Origin: Flaveria trinervia | Taxonomy: Eukaryota; Streptophyta; Magnoliopsida; Asterales; Asteraceae | Assembly (NCBI GenBank): GCA_025506515.1 | Contig: CM046457.1 | Location: 45,082,445-45,146,444 of the forward strand | Direction of reading: 5' to 3' | DNA: 64,000 nucleotides | Shown: piece by piece, positions 34,117 to 45,718 of the stretch | How positions within the stretch are numbered: the first letter of the stretch is position 1 | How the letters are laid out: every line of letters starts with the position of its first letter | Made by a program: the position numbers and the translations under genes | Notes under the pieces: model-generated | Database searches by the model: none | What the model was told of the DNA's origin: nothing | Seen by the model: only the letters and a program-made list of their open reading frames with translations

Positions 34117-34216
34117 ACACTAAATGGAATTAAACTAGTTAAACAAACACAAAAGAAGAAAAACTAAAATAACACTAAAATTTAAAATTAAAATGAACTA
34201 GACGCGATGCATCGGA

Positions 34217-35004
34217 CTATACATGGTCATCTTCAGGAATGACCTCACTTCTCTTTTTAGCGCCATTTACCTCTAACAGATATAGAAAACGTGGTTTGTC
34301 AAAAGCCTTTGTATAGAGATCAGCGCGTTGAAAATCAGTGTTTATTTTTATCACATCGATTAAATTCTTTTCAAAACAGTCACATATGAAGTGATATTTG
34401 ATTCCGATGTGTTTGGTCTTAGGATGTTGGACCGGGTTTTTAGTGACTGCAATCGCAGCAGAGTTATCAACAAAGATAGGAGTGGAAGTGAAATGCAAAC
34501 CGTAATCCCGCATTTGCTGTTGAATCCATATGATTTGGGAATAGCAGCTTGCAGCAGCAACGTATTCGGCTTCACAGGTTGACAGAGCAACCGAGGTCTG
34601 CTTCTTACACTACCAGGTTACTAATCTTCTCCCAAAGAACTGACACCTTGCTGATGTAGACTTGTAGTTCATCTTGCAGCTGCAGTAATCTGAGTCACTA
34701 TACACTGTAAGTTCAAAGTCATCATCATAAGGATACCACAACCCAAGTGTGGGTGTGCCCTTCAGATAACGATATATCCTTTTGACTCCAATTAGATGGT
34801 TCACCTTAGGCTTTGCCTGATATCGTGAGCATAAACATGTAGCATTCATGATATCAGGTCTTGAGGCCGTGAGATACATGAGAGATCCAATCATCCCTTG
34901 GTACATAGTGGCATCTACCAGATCATCGTTCTCATCGGGTGTTACATCATGGTTTGTAGCTAGTGGAGTGCCAGCTGTGGAAGCATTCTCCATATCAACC
35001 GACT
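34217..35004 (-). pseudogene. Copia-C RNase H and RT end
   Basis: Standard copia blocks are present: 'MYQGMIGSLMYLTASRPDI', 'SRYQAKPKVNHL', 'RIYRYLKGTPTLGLWYP', 'VYSDSDYCSC', 'EAEYVAAASC' and 'VDNSAAIAVTKNPVQHPKTK'. The RNase H acidic residues (Asp in YSDSDY, Glu in EAEY, Asp in VDNS) are all visible. A stop near 34610 and a frame change separate the two halves. The end 'TKAFDKPRFLYLL' is the usual copia C-terminus. Confidence 0.88.
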
Positions 35005-35960
35005 GAGAATATCTCCTACCTACTTGGTCTGATGTAGGAAGATTCCTTTTGGTGTCTGATCCACCTGTAACCCGAGAAAGAACTTCATCTCCCCCATGGC
35101 ACTCATCTCAAACTCCGCCTTCATTACTGCTTCGAATTCTTTGCATAATTCTTCGTTCTTTGAACCGAAGATTATGTCATCTACATAGATCTGTACTAGC
35201 AGTAAGTCTCCATCTTTTTCTTTGATAAACAGTGCAGTCAATGACTCCCCTGCAAAATCCGTGTTTCACAAGATGAGTCAAGAGTTTCTCATACCAAGCC
35301 CGTGGAGCTTGGTGAAGCCCGTATAGAGCCTTGTCGAGTTTGTAGACTCTATTCCGATGATATGGATCCTCAAATCTCTCAAGTTGACTAACATATACTG
35401 TTTCTCTGATCTCACCATGAAGAATGCACTCTTAACATCTAACTGATAGACCTTGATTTTCATATAAGATGCATAGGCAAGGAAGATTCGGATGGCTTCC
35501 ATCCTTGCCACTGGTGCAAATACTTCATTGTAGTTGATACCTTCAACTTGTTGAAAACCCTAAACAACAAGCTGAGCCTTGTTTCTGATGACCACCCCTT
35601 GATCATCTTTCTTGCATTTCAAGACCCATTTGGTGCCAATGACTTTATCACCTTTAGGTCTATCAATTAGTGTCCATACACCTAACTTCTTAAACTAAAG
35701 AAGTTCTTCTTGCATGGCACTAACCCAAGCCTCATCATTTAGTGCTTCACTAACATACTTTGGTTCAAACTGAGACACAAAGCAACGGTATGCACCGTCA
35801 TGAAGGTATCCTTTTTCCATCATGAAGGCATAATCAGCTGAATATAGCTGATTTCTAGTCTGAACCCCTGATCTCACATCTCCTATAATGTTATGCAATG
35901 GGTGATAGACGTTTAGACGTGAGCCAGGAGTTGTCGGAACAATCACCTCAGAGTCAAGAT
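35005..35960 (-). pseudogene. Copia-C reverse transcriptase
   Basis: The catalytic 'LLVQIYVDDIIFGSKN' box is intact (about 35165-35215), with the downstream 'MKFFLGLQV'. Upstream 'KVYQLDVKSAFF' (35278-35511) is followed by a frameshift where the family has a Gly-rich turn. 'EALNDEAWVSAMQEELL' (35695-35760) is the usual RT entry. Broken by stops near 35242, 35512 and 35695. Confidence 0.88.
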
Positions 35961-35973
35961 TATGAACATTTGG

Positions 35974-37150
35974 TTATGGATCTGAGGCAGTTGGAGTCAG
36001 AGTATCTGATGGCTCAGAAGCATCACTCGTCAATGCTTGTGAACTTGTGGTAGTCGGAACCTGTACATCCTGGTTGATCTGATCATTTTCTTCATTTTCT
36101 TCATCAGAGGAAGAATCAGTCACATCAACTTCTCCCCTTGAGTTGGTAGTATCATGACTTGTTGAATCTTGAGATGGTGTGTTCAAGACATCGTACATCA
36201 TCTTGTTTGCCAACTTGTCTTCTGAAGCGGAAACAGGTATGTTGAAGGTCTTAAAGAATCCATCATAGTCGAAAAAGTAAGCAGGCCCTTTTCCAGCAGG
36301 CGGTGTGATATATCTCTGAACATCAACATTACACCACACCTCTACTTGGCCTGTTGAGTTGTTGTAAACTCTCTTGTTCGGTATATTGTATCCTAGAAAG
36401 ATACGTTCATCAATCTTCTCATAGAATTTTCCCTCCTGAGTCTTCTTCAGCAGGGTGCACGAAGCGCCAAACGGCTCGAGATATTCCAAGTTAGGTTTAC
36501 GTCGCTGTAATAACTCATAGCATGTTTTACCATGTCGTTTTACTACCAAAACTCGATTAAGGGTATAACATGCATTTGCCATTGCTTCATTCCAAAATTG
36601 GGTAGGCAGTTTCAAGTCCGCCAGCATAGTTCGTGCCGTTTCTATCAAGCTACGGTTCTTCCGTTCAGTAACGCCGTTCATTTGAGGGGTATAAGCCGAG
36701 GTAAATTGATGTACAATTCCTTTTTCCTTGCAATAGGCCTCCATCCTCTGACTCTTAAACTCGGTTCCGTTGTTTGAGCGCACTTGTCGTACCTTCAGCT
36801 TGTATAGGGATTCCGGTGTAGTTACCAATTCCTTGAAGGATTCAAATGTTTCTGATTTGGATTTCAGAAACATTACCAAGAGAACCTTGAGTAGTCATGA
36901 GTAACTACATAGCAATACAAGTCGTCAGCGATGCTTCTTGTACTTACTGGACCAAACAGATCCATGTGAAGAAGTTCAAGAGGAAGTTCTATAGAATGAA
37001 CTTTCTTTTCCTTATGAGATTTCTTCGTCTGTTTGCCCATTTTGCATGCAACATAGAAATACGGGAGTTGAAAGTTTTTGACATTTACTCCTCTCACAAG
37101 ATCATTTTGGATCAAGTGATTCATCTTTCTAGGACTTATGTGTCCCATTC
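35974..37150 (-). pseudogene. Copia-C integrase, second catalytic Asp replaced by Asn
   Basis: The zinc-binding part (36873-37148) has 'RMGHISPRKMNHLIQ' and 'FYVACKMGKQ', with the first Cys of the usual CxxC replaced by Tyr. The core has 'HMDLFGP' (first Asp), 'VRSNNGTEFKSQ' where the family has SDNGTEF (codon 36772-36774 is Asn), and 'NGVTERKNRSLIETARTML' with the catalytic Glu. 'RKPNLEYLEPFGASCTLL' and 'FLGYNI' close the conserved part. An acidic Ser/Thr-rich linker (35974-36180) leads to RT. Confidence 0.9.
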
Positions 37151-37190
37151 TACTACTCCAGGAGATGGAGTCCTTCTCAGTAGCTTTGGA

Positions 37191-37624
37191 CTAGAAGCAT
37201 TGGACTTCACTATCCATTGTGGATGCCTTTGAGAGATCCAAGACATAAAGATCATTATATCTTGAAGCTAACATTGGGATCTGGTCCTCCGGGATCATGT
37301 ATTCCTTCTTTACAACGTAGCACTTTTGGTTGTCAAAAACTACCTTGAATCCTTTATCACAGATTTGAGAGACAGAGAGCAGGTTATTTTGTAATTGTTG
37401 GACATAGTTTACCTTATCAAACTTAACCTTCTCATTTCCCACTTCTCCTTGGGCTGTGATATACCCACCTTTGTTCCCAACAAATGAAACATGCCCTCCT
37501 TTAATTTTTCTGACATTAATAAGAGAGCTCTATTCCTTGTCATGTGCCTGGATGCTCTGCTATCTACAATCCACGTGTTAGTCTCAACACTATAGCGAAC
37601 ACCCTGCACATTCAATGAAAACAT
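37191..37624 (-). pseudogene. Copia-C protease active site and pre-integrase region
   Basis: 'TWIVDSRASRHMTRNRALL' corresponds to the copia protease signature DSGCSRHMTG, with the Gly of the D-S-G triad replaced by Arg. It is followed by 'VNYVQQLQNNLLSVSQICDKG' and 'SRYNDLYVLDL', the pre-integrase region. A frame change lies at about 37409-37442. Confidence 0.85.
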
Positions 37625-37682
37625 TAGTTCATGTTAGGAACCCAAGCCTTAACTGGCTTGGGTTTCCCTGAGGCATCACATA

Positions 37683-39050
37683 TCACAAACTCAACCCACT
37701 GACCCTTTGAGGTAAAGGATTGATCAGAATTCTGTTTGTTCTCATTTTCAGGCACTGAGGAGATTTTTTTTCCATAATCCAGATTTGTGTAAGGCCTGTT
37801 GTGATAATAAACAGACGACTGGATAATGGATTGAACTTTGGATTCACTATCCCCTTTGGAGGCATCACTGAGTTCCTCTTGAAGGATCTAGATGTGGATG
37901 CAGAAAGTTCAACTTTTCTCCTCAGTGTTTGGTAATTAGGACAATAAGATGCTATGTGACCATACTCTCCACAATTATAGCAGGATCTGCTTTCAACTTT
38001 CCTATTTAAATATTTTGGTGGAGATGTAGATGTCACACGGTTGACCTTATTATGTCTAGACTGAGACACTACTTTGTTAGATGTATGAGTTGGTTTTACA
38101 AACTTAATTGCTTTACCTGGTTTTACATCTTTGATCTCTTGTTTCCCTAGACTGTGACATGATGCACATGATTGATTAGATTTTATAGTCTTTTTAGGTT
38201 CTTGTTTGACTTTGTTTGACCCTGACCTTAAACTAGCTTTTCCAAATTCGTTTTCCAGGGTAACACATGGCATTTTTCCTCTTGCCCTTGAAGTGTCCTC
38301 TATGTGTTTAGAATGGATTCACTTGATTTACTTATGGAATCTGGATCATTACAAGAGGAGTAGACACCACGTGATCCTTGATGGGGTTATTGTTAATTGG
38401 TTTACTTTTGGTGTTCATCAAGGTTTCAGATGGTGGTGGAACCACTTTGTATCCTAGTCCCTCCCCATTATTTCTCTCTCTCACTAAATGTTGGACAATG
38501 TGATGAGCTTGTCCAACTATGCAGTTTTTGTTTTAATGAATTACTTCTACTTTTAAAACTGCTTTTTGCTTCTTAGTTCCTCAAGAGAGTTCAGATAGTA
38601 CCTAATGTCATTTGCTTGGTTAAAGGCAACTACCTCAGTTTCCCTAAGCTGTTTATTTAATAGGTCTATCTTTTCCTTGTAACTGTGCTCGTTTTGTTTC
38701 AACACTCTATTTGCTTCTGTGCACAGTTCCAGATCCTTTACTAAGCTATCATTATGATATAATAGCCTCGCAAATTTTGAATCTTTAACTTCTCTAAATT
38801 TATTACATTCTAAGCAAACATGATTATTAAACAGTTGGTCAGTAGTACTTACTGAGATGTTGAAGAAGAATCAGCCATGAGTGCTGACTCGGTTGTCTCT
38901 GGTTCAGGTGATTCAGATGATGATGCAGATTCTTCTTCTTCAGGCAGGTGGTTGACCACATTTGTAGTGTCTTCAGAATTTGACATCGGGAGCTCTACTT
39001 CTATATCTCCCTCACTTGCAGAATCGTCATCAATATCCTCCACACTAGCT
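37683..39050 (-). pseudogene. Copia-C gag spacer: coiled coil and second zinc knuckle
   Basis: After gag comes an acidic stretch (38849-39043). A Leu-heptad coiled coil can be read in another frame at about 38580-38830 ('DSLVKDLELCTEANRVL'). A basic region follows, then a second CCHC knuckle CYNCGEYGHIASYC (about 37950-37990). The plan matches the copia-A/B gag spacer, so the two families are related branches. It is broken by several stops. Confidence 0.78.
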
Positions 39051-39064
39051 ATATTGGACTCTCC

Positions 39065-40442
39065 TCATGAGACGAACCGAAAGCTCCAGTCCTGTCCTTC
39101 ATCCACATTAGTAGTTAAGGCTTTTGGATCCTTACTTGATGAGTTAGTGTTACTAGATGTGGCCTCGTCTTGACGATTAAATGATGAGAAGGGATTGCCA
39201 TTACCCGTCTTCTTTGGTTTTATACACTCCCTCTTGAAGTGTCCCTTCTCACCGCAGTTGAAACATGTAACCTTTGACTTATCAAACCCAAAGGTTGTGT
39301 ATTTTGTTGCAACCAAGTTCTGTCCGGTCATTTTGACAAACATTTTAGCTCGTTGGACAGCACTTGCCAGAGCCCACATTATGTCCATACGTTCCAACTC
39401 CATTTCATCCACCTGCTCATAATCTTCATCTGCCAGGTGGCAGTTACCTATCTTTCCAGCAATTAATCCATCATAGGATTGAACCACCGCAGCTAAAAGG
39501 TCCATATGTTCTCTGGCCACCTCCACAGTTACATTCCTGAGGTTGTCGGTTTTAAGCTTTGCTGCATTAGCTTCAGGTATCATATATTGGGTGCTAGACG
39601 ACCCTGACATTTCGGATCCTGAAGTTGAGGGTTATGCTGGAACTACTACGCTTGAGATGAAGGCGGTTTGCAGTGGTGCTCCAGATGTCTTGACTGAAGA
39701 AGTAGTAATGTAGAGTGCAGGATTTTGATCGTAATTAGCCTTTTGGCTCGATACTTCATCCTAAGCTCCTCTTCTCTCAGTTTCAGAATAAAGTCATTTA
39801 TATCTAACTTCGAGAGCATTCCATTCTGTCTGAGATTTGAAACAAACGAAGCCCATTTTTCTGGTAATCCATAAGCAAAGTTGGATACCTTATCCTCTAT
39901 CGAAGTAACCACTCCGTGAGTGTGCATCTCACTCATCAAGTGGTAGAATCTATCGATCACATTATCAAGGCTTTCTTTTCCCATAGAAGAGAAGTTGTCA
40001 AACTCCTTTTTCAAGGCTTTTGCCTTGATGGCCTTCAGAGAGGCATTTCTGTCATACCTCTTCTCCAACGCATCCCAAAGTTTCTTTGCTTGAGTATACT
40101 CCGAATACTGATGGAAAATATCTTTCGGAATAGACTGAGTAAGCAAAGCGTAGACTTTCTTCTCAGCATTGTGTTTTACCTTCTGTGCATCCGACATGGC
40201 ACTTAGAGTAAGTTTTACTCCGTCAGCTCCTACTGGAATGCTGTACCCCAACTCTATTGCCTCCCACAAATTTGTTTCCACTCCATTAAGTGGATTTCGA
40301 AACGTTGCTTCCATTGTGGGTAGTCGTCTAACGTAATAAGTTTTGGGGGTTTATTCTGAATCCCCACTTCATTCTCCAACAACAGTAGATTCTGAATACG
40401 TGTGTCTCTACTTGCTGTGTATGCTGAAAACTGATCCTCCAT
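39065..40442 (-). pseudogene. Copia-C gag
   Basis: It starts at the ATG at 40442 ('MEDQFSAYTASRDTRI'). It continues with 'LDDYPQWKQRFEIHL', 'AKKLWDALEKRYDRN', 'KKEFDNFSSMGKESLDNVIDRF' and 'FAYGLPEKWASFV', and ends with a canonical zinc knuckle CFNCGEKGHFKREC (about 39235-39276). Three open segments (40254-40442, 39646-40314, 39065-39610) are separated by frameshifts. It is the best preserved gag in the window. Confidence 0.9.
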
Positions 40443-40920
40443 TTCACTTAACTTTACTGTTTAACAAACTGCTGATGAATGCGAATGAAGGTATGCGATT
40501 GGGCTTATTCGGGCCATCGAACAGGTGCGGATGGTTTAATTGTGCGACTAAACAAATGCGGATGAGTTAGTCGTTCGAATGAACTAATGCAGTTGAGCAG
40601 TCCGAATGAAGATCTCAATCGTACGCATGAGGGTACGAATGAGCCCAATCGTGCGGTTGGAGAATGCGAATGAACTCAGTCATTCGATTGAGCCAATCGT
40701 GCGACTGAACTTGCTGAAGTTTGATAATTCGTAGGTTAAACTTGTTTTGGTCGTAAAAACTTGAATTTTACCAAACCCTAATAGCCGTATGCCGAAAAAA
40801 CTACACTTTTCGATCAGGAAACGTCTAAGACTCCGTTAGACACAAAAAGATTGTGTTTTTGATGCAAAAACACAATTTTTGTGTCAAAACTATTGAATCA
40901 ACACGTAATCAAGAGCCAAG
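40443..40920 (-). other. Copia-C untranslated leader
   Basis: The DNA between the primer site and gag. It holds more half-sites of the palindrome family ('gaatgaa', 'gcgactga', 'gtgcggttgg', 40460-40720) and no coding signal. Confidence 0.7.
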
Positions 40921-40932
40921 GCTCTGATACCA
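40921..40932 (-). other. Copia-C primer binding site, tRNA-iMet type
   Basis: The complement reads TGGTATCAGAGC exactly, two bases from the LTR border at 40935. Confidence 0.92.
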
Positions 40933-40934
40933 CT

Positions 40935-41678
40935 TGTTAGGATCTGGTATTTGAACCAAACACCAACTGATTAACGTGTTAAACCAAACCAAATAGTGCG
41001 GAATCCTATTTGATTGGCGATCCAATCAGTGAGAATGCACGTAGAGACAATAACGGATTGAATCTAATGTCAAGAATCGATTAGGAATCGATCTACAGCG
41101 TTCATTGAACTTGGAGTACGAACTTAGAGGGTTCTGGACGGCTAGGGTACGTCTGGAGTCGAAGTGGATTGAATACTTACGTTTTTCCATGAATTAGGTG
41201 GTATTTATAGGTCAAGGTTGCTCATATGGGCGACTGAACCATTAGCATGGTTCATTCGTGCAATTGAGCCATGCGGTTGATCCATTCGCATAACTGAGTG
41301 TTCAATCATGTGACTGAGTCAGACGCATGAAGTTGTTCAGGCGTATGAACTATTTAGGCGCATGGACACTCAATCGCATGGCCATTCGGACGCATGACCA
41401 CTGTTAGGGCGCATGGTCCAGTCGGACGCATGAGAATTTCACTTCACCAAGTTTGAATGTATTCAATATTATAACATTATGCATAACAATTCAAACAATC
41501 ACAAACCCATATAATCAAGTCAATATGCGTTAAACAACTCATTAATGAAATATTAAACATTATAAACACAACCAAACACTTGTATTTCATTAAGTACCCA
41601 ACTATTACATTTACATAAGCGTAAGACAATACAAAGATATTACATTAAGATCAGAAACTAGGGACACATGTATCAACA
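40935..41678 (-). mobile_element. Copia-C 5' LTR
   Basis: 744 bp, TGTTGATACATG (41678) to CCAGATCCTAACA (40935) on the minus strand. It is close to 26841-27534 by eye. A TATA box (complement of GGTATTTATAGG) lies at 41200-41211. Motifs GCGACTGA, GCGCATGG and GCGTATGA occupy 41225-41440. Confidence 0.92.
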
Positions 41679-41683
41679 CAGGG
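41679..41683. repeat. Target-site duplication CAGGG (right) of copia-C
   Basis: Matches 26836-26840. Confidence 0.9.
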
Positions 41684-42402
41684 GCATGGACATTTCAGGC
41701 GCATGAGCCTTATTTGGGCGCATGAGCAGCCTCATTCGCACTTAAACATCAATTTTAGTCCCCAAACATCACTTATCATGTTCTAAGCTTAAATCTTACA
41801 TTCTAAACCATAGAAACACAACCATAACATCATCAAACATGAACATAGTCCAAAATCAAACCCCACTAGCAACATACACACATACATACATACATACGAG
41901 TATGAAACCCAGTTTTATAAGAACGTACATTCATGCATTGCCAGCCCCAAAATCAGTTAAAACATGTAAAAAGGGGTTCTAGAACTCACCTTTGCAGCTG
42001 TTTGGGTAAGACTTCTTCAAACCCGTTTGCCAATTGAGTTCAAACACCTAAAACCTACCAAACACACATAACCGAATACACACAAGATACATAAGCACAC
42101 AACAGAGGATGAAACCAGTTAATAACATCTTAAACACATGAAGTCTTACCTTGAATTTGACCTGATACACTTGTTCTTCTTCAAAATCCGAATGCTTCTA
42201 CGCTTTTCTCTTCTCTCTCTAAAAATCCGATTGATATGGGTGAATAGAGGGTGATGAGCGGCCATCACCTTTTACACCCTCTTTTTAAACATTTTGTCCT
42301 TTTGGACACTTTTTACCCTTCAACTTGGATAAGATATCTTTTCTTTCTTTTTCTTCATTTTATTCTTCTTTCTTTGTGTTTTATAAATAACCGGGTGTTA
42401 CA
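41684..42402 (-). mobile_element. Gypsy-1 5' LTR, distal part
   Basis: It continues the LTR interrupted at 26840 and aligns with about 19460-20168. It includes the 'ttcaagGTAAGA'-type block (complement of about 42143-42155) and ends GGGTGTTACA (42402), which is the LTR start on the minus strand. Confidence 0.9.
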
Positions 42403-42407
42403 ACTAC
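42403..42407. repeat. Target-site duplication ACTAC (right) of gypsy-1
   Basis: Matches 17719-17723. Confidence 0.9.
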
Positions 42408-44626
42408 CTTGCAAAACAGGGTCAATGACCAACAACTTGAGATTTCTTATCTTAGGGAACAACTAGCTGGGCGACCTTTAAGAAGAGCTCAAACTGGAAC
42501 ACAAGAACCTATGAGTGTGATTGACCTAACTCCTGGCTAACCTATGCAAGAGGGTGATGCTACCAAAATGGGGGAGAAAGTCATTACATTTACAAAACCT
42601 GGGAGTTCTTTAGGGAGTATGGACATTGAGGACTCACCATCCTCACTTGCAATTGTGCATACTTAGCAACTTCCTTAACTTCACTTGATGTGGACTCCAT
42701 AGACTCCTACATTTAGAGTATGTTTGAGGAAGGCATACCAAGGGCAATGTCAACTCTACCAACTTCAAAACACATAATTAGGTGGATGTATGATGATTAC
42801 AGAAGAGCCTTTATCATTCAAAGAGTTCAAGGGCAGCAAGAAGTCTTCGACTTTCAGACCTTGAACTTCTATGAAAGTCTTGATCTTGTTAGCATGCCAC
42901 TTGTCAACCAAGGCCAAACCAGACAAGCTGACAAGCTAGGTCAAAGAATTCAAGATATAATCATTGTAGAGTTTAGCTTCACAAGGAGACTAAGGCAATC
43001 AGGAAAAATCATTGGTCAACTGGATGTTGAGGCAGACCCTAAGATTAGTTTCATAGGGGAATCCTTGACTGAAGGCCTAGTGGTAGAACCTAAGAGCCTT
43101 GTCTCACCATCATCAACTACTATAAAGGTTCATTCCTTTTATGAGACACCTACTGGTGATGGTGCATGTCAACCTCTTTCTTACAAGAGCTTGGAAGCTA
43201 CACCAAGCAATGAAGGCCAAAGCTCTCTCCACCTGAGTCACAAAGGTCTGTGAGTGATAAAGGGAAAAGAAAAATGACTTTTGAGGAGGTTTAGGAGGAG
43301 GAGAGAGAGAAGAAAAGAAGGCTAAGGGGAGAAGGTTCCTCTACTGGGTCTGTAAGGCTCATGGAATCAGCTATCAAGGCTGCCCCCAGACCAAACACTC
43401 AGAATTATGAGTTGAGGGCAGTCAGGATCAACTACTTACATTATCTCCCTCCCCTTAGATGAGGTAAATGAACTAGTTGACATGGAATTGTCAAAGGAGA
43501 AAAAGGAGGCAGAGGATGCAAAGCTACTTCTTCAAATCAAAGAAGAAAGACGAAAGAAAAGACTATACAAGCATGTGCCTACTCTTTCCCCAGTTCAAGA
43601 AAGTCTTGTACAAGAGGATGTGGTTCCACAAGAACCTCAGGTAGACAAAGAAGAAGATAGGATCAAAATGATCAACTACCTAAGTGCCACTGGCTTTTAT
43701 CAGGCTGATGCACTTCTTCCCTTACCCTATGACTATATTGAGTTTGAGTACCTCAAACAACTTGAACTTAAGATAGTCAAAGAAATAAAGATCATCAAAA
43801 GGAAGCTAAAGGAAGAGGCTGTAAAGTCAAAAGCCATCATCCAAAAAGGTATGAAGAAGTCTGCTGATAGGCAGAGGATGATGAGCTTCTTGAAGCTGTA
43901 TGGATTTTTCGCAAGGAGACTTGGCCCTATGTCTCTCTCCAATATGGATGAGCATATCATGTTAATCAAGTAGAAGATCAAGAGTGGAGAGCTGATAGAC
44001 TTACACTCCCCTCCAAGTCAAGCTACACCTGAAGTGGAGGTTAAGGTTAAACAACCTGAGACAACACAACCTGAACCTCCTGTTGAGACTCAGCAAGCTT
44101 CATCTTCTGAACCACAGCAGGGTCAAACTCCCTCTCCTTCTGAACCTATTAGGGAGGAAGATCCAACTAAGAAAGACAAAGAAGATCAATTAGGTGCTGC
44201 AGGCCAGTCTTCTCAGTTAAAAGAATCAAAAAGAAGAAAAAAGATGGCTTCAAGACCAAATTTAAAGAAGAAGAAGGAAGAAGCATCCTTATCAAAATAT
44301 GATGAGTCAGAACATCCTAAAGATGAGCAGCAAAGAGGATGCTCCATCATCTCCCATTCAAACAGCTCCTCTAGCATCAAGAAGACCCATCCTTTCATGG
44401 ACATATACTACAAATCCAGAAAGATGGCATGTCATCAGAGATTAAGGTATTGAGAATGTCTACACATGGTAAGACATGTTCAATTTCCCTCTTCATGATC
44501 TCTTTGACATGAGAAGACATTTTGAGAGTCTGAGTCATCCTGATCATCTCTTGAAGAAAGGGATGGTTATTATCATGATGAGGACTATTGATATCTGAAG
44601 TCTTCAAAGTGTTTTGGTAGCATCAT
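42408..44626 (+). pseudogene. Copia-B post-pol additional ORF, 3' part
   Basis: It resumes the protein cut at 17723. Segments are 'RVNDQQLEISYLREQLAGRP' (about 42418-42475), 'KHIIRWMYDDYRRAFI' (42720-43253), and a Lys/Glu-rich coiled coil followed by 'NYLSATGFYQADALLPLPYDYIEFEYL' (43482-43973). A Gln/Pro/Ser/Lys-rich tail (44034-44453) and broken C-terminal sequence follow. Copia-A encodes the same parts on the minus strand (47900 to 45719), giving an inverted repeat. In copia-A the final segment is better kept ('GGVNVYTWEDLFNLPLFDLF'). The function is unknown. Confidence 0.7.
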
Positions 44627-44639
44627 CCTATAGGAAGTT
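44627..44639 (+). other. Copia-B polypurine tract, mutated
   Basis: The sequence before the 3' LTR reads 'cctataggaagtt' where copia-A has 'cctagggggagtt'. The G5 core is lost, presumably after insertion. Confidence 0.65.
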
Positions 44640-45448
44640 AGTAAGGATTAAATGTAAAGGCTGATGCAACCCAAACACCCAAAGTCTCTCCTGCATGCAT
44701 GCACAAGTGTACCGAAGTAGAATGCTTCAGAAGTTTCACACCCGCAACAGAACAATCTAAGTGTGAAATCTTCCGAAGCCAAGATCAAAATCTTCTGAAG
44801 CCAAAGATGAAGTCTTTTAAAGCTTTAGAGACAAAGTCTTCCGAAGCCAACACTTGAAGACAAATTTCTTCTGAAGACTTTTGAACACATGCTTTATCTA
44901 ATGTACCTTTTACATAAAGCTGGACCCCTCTCCGCTGTGACTCTGTAAGTCACCAACTCACATAAGTTGGTGAAAAGGTCTATGCTTTTGGTAACTATAC
45001 ATTGAGGTCTTGAGTCTATAACTTTCTACATTATGTACTTTATCCTTTTTGTAATATATTAGGATGTGAGCTCTGGCATGTCATAGTCACTAGTCAAAAG
45101 GCAATCTGCCTTTTGACTCTACATTTGATTTTGTTTGTTGTCTAGTGAATTGTATCTAGCTGGCCTTCAAAGTAAGGCCGACTGTAGCATGTAGTATATG
45201 TATCTCAAGTACTTGTAACTTTCTGATATGCTTTGTAACATTCGTAATAGAACTTGAGAAAGAAATATACTACAATCTTGAAAACCAACTCCTTATGTGT
45301 TTTGCTATCTTATTCTGTCTCATATTTACTTGTGTTCTTAGTATCATTCAAAGGTTAACCAATTCCCTGTTTGATTAGTTACGTGTTCTTAGCAACTCTC
45401 CCCACTGTGTTGTGGTGTTGTAAGTGCATATCCTTCACCGGTCCTGCA
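44640..45448 (+). mobile_element. Copia-B 3' LTR
   Basis: 809 bp, starting (A/T)GTAAGGATTAAATG and ending ACCGGTCCTGCA. It matches the 5' LTR (10564-12069) once the nested solo LTR is removed. CTTC-N-GAAG motifs cluster at 44720-44880. The terminal T is changed to A. Confidence 0.9.
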
Positions 45449-45453
45449 ACTAG
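45449..45453. repeat. Target-site duplication ACTAG (right) of copia-B
   Basis: Matches 10559-10563. Confidence 0.9.
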
Positions 45454-45647
45454 CATCAGAAGACTTTGTCTTTGAGGTTTCGAAAGACTTGATATTTGGC
45501 TTCGGAAGATTTTACACTTCGAATATTTATTGCATAAGATGTAAAACTTCTGAAGCATTTCTACTTCAGTATTTTAGTGCATGCATGCAGAGAGACTTTG
45601 GATGCTTTGAATGTTATGATTGCATCATACTTATTGGAATCCTTACA
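45454..45647 (-). mobile_element. Copia-A 3' LTR, first 194 bp
   Basis: The complement begins TGTAAGGATTCC at 45647 and aligns with the first part of the copia-B LTR ('aaagtctctctgcatgcatgcac', CTTCCGAAGCC motifs) until ACTAG. The rest of this LTR is at 9952-10563, beyond copia-B. Confidence 0.85.
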
Positions 45648-45660
45648 AACTCCCCCTAGG
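45648..45660 (-). other. Copia-A polypurine tract
   Basis: The complement reads CCTAGGGGGAGTT, directly before the 3' LTR start TGTAAGG. It is intact. Confidence 0.85.
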
Positions 45661-45718
45661 CTGATGCTACCGAAACATTTGAAGATCTTTATCAGTTTAC
45701 AGTCCTTATCATGATGGA

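Larger units (their letters stand above)
30950..34216 (-). other. Copia-C non-coding spacer between RNase H and the post-pol ORF
   Basis: This is 3.3 kb without a coding signal. It contains palindrome-type motif arrays (31015-31910), a stretch with repeated 'gatcatct.agac.tgat' phrases (31985-32090), a short duplication 'ctcaggt.agtgcca.cgca...agag' (32671-32700 and 32742-32772), and a tandem triplication (33052-34116). Confidence 0.75.

Noticed and set aside
42251..42466. 71-residue frame spanning the gypsy-1 LTR end
   Set aside because: It crosses the LTR border and target duplication, so it cannot be one gene.
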